From Woeseia sp034521225 (GTDB lineage: Bacteria > Pseudomonadota > Gammaproteobacteria > Steroidobacterales > Woeseiaceae), in assembly GCA_034521225.1 (NCBI GenBank), contig JAXHMR010000001.1:1-64000 (forward strand): a stretch of 64,000 nt of DNA, in the 5' to 3' direction. Under the pieces are notes generated by a model. The model was not told the DNA's origin, searched no databases, and worked only from the letters and a program-made list of their open reading frames with translations. The position numbers were made by a program, and so were the translations under genes. Positions 57,837-64,000 of the stretch are shown here, in pieces; position 1 is the first letter of the stretch, and every line of letters begins with the position of its first letter.

Positions 57837-58983
57837 ATGGGCAACCCGGCATTTGGGGTTTTGCGCCGGCTGGTCATCAAGATCGGGTCGGCGCTGCTGA
57901 TCGACTCGCAGGGAGAGCTGAACCGCTCGTGGCTTGAAGGTCTGCTGCACGACGTTGCCGACCTGCAGGCCGACGGACGGCAGGTGCTGATTGTTTCGTC
58001 CGGCGCGGTTGCGCTGGGCTGCTCGCGCCTCAAACTGAACCGGCGGCGCGCACGGCTCGAAGAATTGCAGGCGGCCGCTGCGGTCGGGCAGGTTCGGCTT
58101 GCGCACGCGTACCAGGAGCTGCTCGCACAGTTTGACCTGAGTGGCGCGCAGGTATTACTGACGCCGGATGACACCGAGCTTCGGCGCCGCTTCCTGAATG
58201 CGCGTGGCACCCTGGAAAAACTGCTGGAGCTGTCGGTTGTACCGGTAATCAATGAGAACGATACCGTGGCGACCGACGAGATTCGGTACGGCGACAATGA
58301 CCGGCTGGCCGCCCGCGTCGCGCAACTGGTCATGGCTGACGGTCTCGTGCTGCTGTCCGATGTCGATGGCCTGTATTCGGCGGACCCGCGCCGGGATGCC
58401 GGGGCCCGGCACATTCCGGTGGTCGATGACATCGACGACGACATCATTGCGCTGGCTGGCGACGCCGGCAGCAGCCACGGCAGTGGTGGTATGAAAACGA
58501 AGTTGCAGGCAGCACTGATTGCGGCCCGTGCGGGCTGTTCGACGTTCATTGCAAGCGGTGCGGTCGGCCACCCGCTGAAGGCGCTGGCGGACGGCGCGCG
58601 CTGCACTGTGTTTCGCGCGCCGGCAACCCCGGCTGCGGCGCGCAAGCAGTGGCTTGCCGGCATGCTGGAAGTACGCGGGGAGCTGCGCCTCGACAGCGGC
58701 GCGACGATTGCGCTGCAAAACGGCAAGAGCCTGTTGCCGGTCGGGGATTGCGGAAGTCGTCGGCATCTTCGGCCGCGGCGATGCCGTCATGCTGGTCGCG
58801 GCGAACGGCACTGAGCTCGGACGCGGGCTCGTCGCGTACAGCAGCGACGAAATCCGCATCATTCGCGGCAGTCGCTCCGAAGATATCGAGGTAAAACTCG
58901 GCTATCGCGGCCGCGCGGTCGCGGTGCACCGCGACGATCTGGTACTTTTCGTAGACGTCGGACAGGGCAACAGGCAGCCATGA
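57837..58983 (+). CDS. proB: glutamate 5-kinase with PUA domain, frame shift
   Basis: First step of proline synthesis, about 382 aa. The amino-acid-kinase domain has VIKIGSALLID, VSSGAVALG, INENDTVATDEIRYGDND and SHGSGGMKTKLQAA. The C-terminal PUA domain follows after a frame change at 58741-58746, where GTCGGGGATT carries one extra G; reading without it gives GIAEVVGIFGRGDAV. The stop overlaps the proA start (ATGA), a classic proBA operon. Confidence 0.93.
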
Positions 58984-60260
58984 CAGCGCCGGATTATGAC
59001 GACTGCATCGCGGAAACGATGCTTGCGCTGGGCAAGCGGGCACGCAAGGCTGCGGCCGGACTCGCCGTTTCAACAATGGATCGCCGCAACAGCGCGCTCA
59101 TCGCCGCGGCGGCTGCCATTCGCGACCGCGCCGCTGAACTCCTTGCGGCAAACAAAAGGGACATGGCACGTGCCCGGGATCGCGCACTGAACGATGCGAT
59201 GCTCGACAGGCTGATGCTCGATGACACCCGCATCGAGGCAATGGCCGCGGGACTCGAATCCATCGCGGCGCTGCCGGATCCACTGGGCCGGGTGCTCGAC
59301 GCATGGGAGCGGCCGAACGGCCTCTGCATTGAGCGCATTGCCGTGCCGCTCGGCGTCATCGGGATTATCTACGAAAGCCGCCCCAATGTGACCGCCGATG
59401 CGGCCGGCCTGTGCCTGAAATCGGGCAATGCCGTCATCCTGCGCGGTGGTTCCGAAAGCCATGAATCAAGCCATGCGATACACGGCTGCCTGACCGAAGG
59501 CATCGAATCCGCGGGCATCGATCCGGGCGCAGTACAGATGGTGCCGACGACAGACCGCGCCGCCGTAGGCTTCCTGCTGTCATCGATGGCGCAGTATGTC
59601 GACGTCGTCGTACCGCGCGGCGGCAAGAGCCTCATCAAGCGTGTGCAGGACGAGGCGCGCGTCCCCGTCATCGGTCACCTTGAAGGGATCTGCCACGTCT
59701 ACCTGCACCAGGCAGCGGACCCGGCCATGGCTTGCGATATTGCGTTGAATGCCAAGATGCGACGCACCGGAATCTGTGGCGCTGCCGAAACAATACTTGT
59801 CGATCGGGAGGCAGCTGATCTACTCGTGCCCGCTGTTGTCGATGCGCTGATGGCCGCCGGCTGCGAAGTGCGCGGCGATGAAAAAACCCGGCGGCTGTCA
59901 CCGGCTGCGACCGCTGCGACCGAGGAGGACTGGTCCACGGAATACCTTGATGCGATCGTGTCGCTGCGCGTGGTCGATGATATCCGAGACGCGGTAGCGC
60001 ACATCAGCCATTATGGCTCCGGCCACACGGAGTGCATTGTTACCAATGACGCTGCAGCCGCGCAATACTTTTTCACTAACGTCGACAGCGCCATCCTGCT
60101 GCACAATGCGTCCACGCAGTTTGCCGATGGCGGTGAGTTCGGCATGGGTGCAGAGATCGGCATTGCGACGGGCCGCATCCATGCCCGGGGCCCGGTGGGT
60201 GCCGAGCAGCTGACGAGCTACAAGTACCTCGTGCGAGGCACCGGGCAGCTGAGACCCTGA
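58980..60260 (+). CDS. proA: gamma-glutamyl phosphate reductase
   Basis: Second step of proline synthesis, 426 aa, aldehyde-dehydrogenase fold. Recognisable parts are GVIGIIYESRPNVTADAAGL, KSGNAVILRGGSE, the active-site Cys in RRTGICGAAE, and the end GEFGMGAEIGIATGRIHARG. The frame is intact from ATG to TGA and the usual length. The first base of glpD's ATG is the last of its TGA, so the three genes form one transcript. Confidence 0.96.
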   Translation: MTAPDYDDCIAETMLALGKRARKAAAGLAVSTMDRRNSALIAAAAAIRDRAAELLAANKRDMARARDRALNDAMLDRLMLDDTRIEAMAAGLESIAALPDPLGRVLDAWERPNGLCIERIAVPLGVIGIIYESRPNVTADAAGLCLKSGNAVILRGGSESHESSHAIHGCLTEGIESAGIDPGAVQMVPTTDRAAVGFLLSSMAQYVDVVVPRGGKSLIKRVQDEARVPVIGHLEGICHVYLHQAADPAMACDIALNAKMRRTGICGAAETILVDREAADLLVPAVVDALMAAGCEVRGDEKTRRLSPAATAATEEDWSTEYLDAIVSLRVVDDIRDAVAHISHYGSGHTECIVTNDAAAAQYFFTNVDSAILLHNASTQFADGGEFGMGAEIGIATGRIHARGPVGAEQLTSYKYLVRGTGQLRP

Positions 60261-61861
60261 TGCAGAGGGAGACGGCGACTGACGATGTCATTGTCATCGG
60301 CGGTGGCATCAATGGTGCCGGCATCGCGCGCGATGCAGCGATGCGCGGCCTCACAGTGCTGCTGCTCGAGGCACGCGACTTCGGCAGCGGCACGTCGAGC
60401 TGGTCCAGCCGGCTGATTCACGGCGGCCTCCGGTATCTCGAATATTTCGAAATTCCGCTGGTCTACGAGTCGCTGCACGAACGGCGGCGGCTGCGGCGCA
60501 TCGCCTCGCATCTCGTCAAACCGCTGCAGATCACGATCCCGGTCTACCGTGGCGGCCGCCGTCCGAAGTGGCTGGTGCGGCTCGGAATGCTGGCGTATGA
60601 CCTGCTGTCACTCGGCAAGTCGCTGCCGCGGCACCGTATGCTGTCCCGCGACGAACTTCTCGATATTGAGCCTGGCGTCAATCCGGACGGCTTGCGCGGT
60701 GCCGCGCAGTATTACGATGGCCAGGTCACCTTTGCCGAGCGCCTCGTCATTGAAAACATCATCGACGCGGCGGCGAACGGTGCCGATGTCCGCAATTACT
60801 CGCCCGTGACGTCGCTCGAGTTCGGCGAGAATGGCACGCACACTGTTATTTATAAACACAACGGCGACGCACTGCGCGCCACCAGCCGCTGCATCGTCAA
60901 TGCGGCCGGCCCGTGGGTCGATCGTGTACTGGAGAAGGGCAACGCCCCGATGCCGCGGCTGATGGGCGGCACGAAAGGAAGCCATATCGTTACCGGTCTT
61001 TTCGACGGTGCGCAGGGCGACGCGTTTTACGTCGAGGCGACGAGCGACGGTCGGCCGATATTTATCCTGCCCTGGAATGACCAGTACCTGATCGGGACAA
61101 CCGACATTCGCTACGACGGCGATCCGGCTGATGCGACAGCCAGCAGCGAAGAAATACGCTATCTCCTGGATGCGACCAACGCTGTTTTCCCAGGCGCCAG
61201 GCTGACAATTCAAGATATACACTACGCTTACGCGGGCGTGCGCCCGCTGCCGCACCAGACGGACGGACCTGAGTCCGCCATCACGCGCCGTCACATCATT
61301 CACCGGCATGACGGCCGCGCGCGCGGCATGCTGTCGGTCGTCGGCGGCAAACTGACGACCTACCGGCATCTCGCCGAACAGGTTGTAGACTGCGTCGAGA
61401 AGGCCGGTGGGCGCAACAAGTCTTCCTGCGAAACCGGCACCACGCTGCTGCCCGGTGCAGGAGCATGCAACGAAGCGCAACGCGCGCTGGCCTCACACGG
61501 AGAATTGTCCGATGCAGGGCGTGATCGCCTGCTGTCGGTCTACGGCGGCCGCAGCCTCAAGCTGCTCGAGTTGATGCGCGAGGACCCTGCGCTGGCAGCA
61601 ACGCTTGATGCGAGCGGAACTTCGTACGCCGCGGAAGTCATCCTCGCCATACGCCACGAATATGCGCGGACGCTGGCCGATATCGTGCACCGGCGCATGA
61701 TGATCGGATTGTCGCCGGACCTTGGCGAAGCGGCCTGGCCCGGGGTTGCAACGCTGGCCGCCCGTGAACTCGGCTGGAGCGACGAGACCGCGGCACATCA
61801 GATCCGCGACCTTGAAATGTACCGCAATCGCCTTCGGGCCAGCCTCGATACGCCCGTATAA
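60260..61861 (+). CDS. glpD: aerobic glycerol-3-phosphate dehydrogenase
   Basis: FAD enzyme at the inner membrane oxidising glycerol 3-phosphate to dihydroxyacetone phosphate, 533 aa. The FAD loop is DVIVIGGGINGAGIARDAAM. GTSSWSSRLIHGGLRYLEYFE is the GlpD signature. Others are NAAGPWVDRVL, IGTTDIRYDGD and SVVGGKLTTYRHLAE. The C-terminal helical domain is complete. It fits with glycerol kinase at 23.5 kb for glycerol use. Being in the proBA transcript is unusual. Confidence 0.94.
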   Translation: MQRETATDDVIVIGGGINGAGIARDAAMRGLTVLLLEARDFGSGTSSWSSRLIHGGLRYLEYFEIPLVYESLHERRRLRRIASHLVKPLQITIPVYRGGRRPKWLVRLGMLAYDLLSLGKSLPRHRMLSRDELLDIEPGVNPDGLRGAAQYYDGQVTFAERLVIENIIDAAANGADVRNYSPVTSLEFGENGTHTVIYKHNGDALRATSRCIVNAAGPWVDRVLEKGNAPMPRLMGGTKGSHIVTGLFDGAQGDAFYVEATSDGRPIFILPWNDQYLIGTTDIRYDGDPADATASSEEIRYLLDATNAVFPGARLTIQDIHYAYAGVRPLPHQTDGPESAITRRHIIHRHDGRARGMLSVVGGKLTTYRHLAEQVVDCVEKAGGRNKSSCETGTTLLPGAGACNEAQRALASHGELSDAGRDRLLSVYGGRSLKLLELMREDPALAATLDASGTSYAAEVILAIRHEYARTLADIVHRRMMIGLSPDLGEAAWPGVATLAARELGWSDETAAHQIRDLEMYRNRLRASLDTPV

Positions 61862-61898
61862 TCCGCACATTCGGGAAGCGCCAGGCGAAAGGGTGTCA

Positions 61899-64000
61899 AT
61901 GAGGATCAGGAAATGGGCGAGCATGGCCGTGATCGGCGCGCTGCTGGCGGCCCCGGCGCTTGCGCAAGACGGAACAAGTGAACCGGCAAGGGATAGCGAA
62001 CGCCCCAGGATTGGCCTCGTGCTTGGCGGCGGCGGCGCCCGCGGTGCTGCGCACATCGGTGTGCTGCGCGAGCTCGAGCGCATGCGGATACCGGTAGACG
62101 CCATCGCCGGCACCAGCATGGGCGCGATCGTTGGCGGGCTGTATGCCGCCGGCAAGACGCCAGCCGAGCTTGAGCAGATTGTCGCATCGATCGACTGGGA
62201 CGATTCGTTCCAGGACGAGCCGAACCGGCGCGACCTGCCGTTTCGCCGCAAGCAGGACGATGCAGCATACCCGGTGCGCTTCGAGCTCGGTGTGCGCGAC
62301 GGCGGGTTCCAGTTGCCGCGCGGCCTGGTCCAGGGGCAAAAGCTGGGGCATATACTGCGCGAACTGACGAGCGAGGCGGCCGGCATCCGCAATTTTGACG
62401 AATTGCCGATCCCGTTCCGGGCGGTTGCCTCGGATATTGAGACCGGCGAGCCCTATGTCATGACGTCCGGTGACCTGCCGTTGGCGTTGCGCGCCAGCAT
62501 GTCGGCGCCGGGAATTTTTTCACCGGTGGTCGTTGACGGCCGCACGCTGGTTGACGGTGGCCTCGTTGGCAACGTGCCGGTCAATGCGATCAGGGCGATG
62601 AACGTTGATGTCATCATCGCTGTCGACGTCGAGTTCCCGCTTTACGAACCGGATCAACTGCAATCCGGGCTCGACATTACAGCGCAGATGCTGACGGTGC
62701 TGATCAACAAGGAGACACGGCGGCAGATTGCAACCCTCGACGACGACGATGTGCTGCTACGTCCCGCGCTCGGGCAGTTCGGTTCGACGAACTTCGGTGA
62801 GATCATGGATGCGATCGAGCCGGGTGCCATGGCCGCACGCGAGCACGAACGGAAACTGCGCCGATACTCGCTCACTGATGCGGCATGGCGCGCGCATCTT
62901 GCCGCGCGAACGCTGCCGCCGCGCCCGGAAGGGCGCATCGATTTCCTGCGCGTAAGCGACGACGGTCCGCTATCCGCGCGCGTGCTGCACGCACGCCTGG
63001 ACACGAGCGTTGGCGACCCGCTGGATCCGCAGGCCCTCGCCAGTGACGCCGGCAGATTGTTCAATCTTCGATCTCTACGAATACGTCGATTACCGGATTG
63101 TGGAGGAGGGTGATGAGACGGGTGTTGAGTTCGTAACGCGGCCGAAGTCCTGGGGTCCAAACTACCTGCGCTTCGGCGTCGGTTTTGAAGATGACTTCGA
63201 GGGCCAGACGTCATTCAACGTCTCAACGCGATTGACGCGTGCGGGCGTCAATCGCCTTGGCGCCGAGTGGCGCACTGACCTTCGTGTTGGCACGGAGCCG
63301 CACCTCCAGTCCGAGTTCTACCAGCCGTTAAGCTTCGATGCGCGTTACTTCGTTGCGCCCCGCATCAATCTCGCGCAGCGCAACCTGCGCACGTTCGAAA
63401 ACAATGTCAGCATTGCGCGCTACCGGGTCGGAGAGGCGGAAATCGGTCTGGACGCCGGCCGCGAACTCGGCCGCTGGGGAGAGCTGCGCGTCGGCGCCTA
63501 CCGCGGCACCGGCAGTGCGCGGCTGAAAGTTGGTGACCCGTCGCTGCAGGATATCGAGTTCGAAAATGGCGGTGTGTTTGTCAATTTTGCTGTTGATACG
63601 CTCGATAACTCACAAATACCGCTGCACGGCATCCGGGCCGGCATGCGGTGGGACATGTCCCGCCCGGGACTGGGCGCCGACAATTCAACCGATACCGTAA
63701 GCACGGAGTTCACGGTCGTAGATACCTGGGGGCGGCACACGCTGCTGCTCGGGCTCGAATTCAGCTCGACGATCGAAACCGACAGCCAGGTACAGGACCA
63801 CTTCTCGCTGGGCGGTTTCCTGCGCATGTCCGGCCTTGCGCGCGGTGAGCTGAGCGGCCCGCACGCGGGCGTAGGGCGCGTCGTCTGGTACCGCCGTTCG
63901 GGCGAAACCGGCGGCGGTGTGTTCGATGTCCCACTTTACTTTGGCGCGTCACTCGAGACCGGCAACGTCTGGCAGCAACGCTCGGATATCGGCGGCGGCG
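61899..64000 (+). CDS. patatin-like phospholipase with POTRA-like and BamA-type barrel (partial, frame shift)
   Basis: Starts ATG 61899 with a signal peptide (MRIRKWASMAVIGALLAAPA). The patatin domain has the oxyanion loop GLVLGGGGARGAAHIGVL, catalytic Ser in GTSMG, and Asp in VDGGLVGN. After about residue 350 a POTRA-like domain starts. A one-base shift near 63075 (CTTCGATCTC with an extra C) leads to LYEYVDYRIVEEG and then outer-membrane beta-strands, running past the window end. The family includes PlpD-type proteins that display or secrete their own lipase. Confidence 0.88.

Overview
The window is GC-rich bacterial DNA with tightly packed genes and many 1-8 bp start/stop overlaps (ATGA, GTGA, TGATG). 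A TonB-dependent receptor, CtaA-type heme A synthase, MaoC/SDR/thiolase lipid genes and proBA point to a free-living aerobic heterotroph of the Gammaproteobacteria. The exact lineage cannot be read from the sequence.

Region 1 (1-5.4 kb) is the tail of an integron gene-cassette array. Two almost identical attC-like sites (159-255 and 4025-4122) follow a ParE-type toxin end and a frameshifted hicAB pair. An IS21-family element with istA and istB (425-3178) sits between them. The rest is decayed cassette material: a ParE stub, a broken two-helix membrane protein and unrecognised ORFs. Region 2 (5.4-29.7 kb) is metabolic chromosome: GNAT, VOC protein, malate synthase G, a DUF4139 protein, a Cys/Met PLP enzyme, MFS transporter, heme A synthase, FMN lactate dehydrogenase, a YeiH-type exporter, HPPD, cold-shock protein, leucine dehydrogenase, quinone oxidoreductase, acetoacetyl-CoA synthetase, thioesterase, glycerol kinase, and a divergent glycosyltransferase/PAP2 pair around two Pho-box-like sites, then MaoC, SDR and thiolase.

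Region 3 (29.7-44.9 kb) is the most interesting part. It is a one-direction cluster of about 12 genes: a zinc-ribbon Ser/Thr kinase, PP2C phosphatase, glycine-repeat lipoprotein, second lipoprotein, membrane Ser/Thr kinase with a TPR-like exterior, FHA-TM-PEGA protein, SUMF1-type protein, acidic exported protein, MotA/TolQ/ExbB-like channel protein, actin/Hsp70-like protein with FHA, two paralogous TM-coiled-coil-vWA proteins whose N-termini resemble ExbD/MotB stators, and an OmpA-domain protein. I read it as a phosphorylation-controlled, possibly ion-driven cell-envelope machine. It resembles no complete system I can name.

Region 4 (45-64 kb) returns to metabolism: a palindromic repeat element, pterin dehydratase, threonine dehydratase, ParA-like ATPase, DMT transporter, lipoprotein methyltransferase, GGDEF remnant, TonB receptor plus S9 peptidase, acetolactate synthase subunits placed head-to-head, proB-proA-glpD, and a patatin/BamA-type protein running off the end.

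More than 20 single-base frame disruptions interrupt otherwise well-conserved genes across the window. They look mainly like uncorrected sequencing or assembly errors, so the affected chromosomal genes are listed as full-length CDS with the break noted. Only the cassette-region remnants and the GGDEF stub are called pseudogenes.
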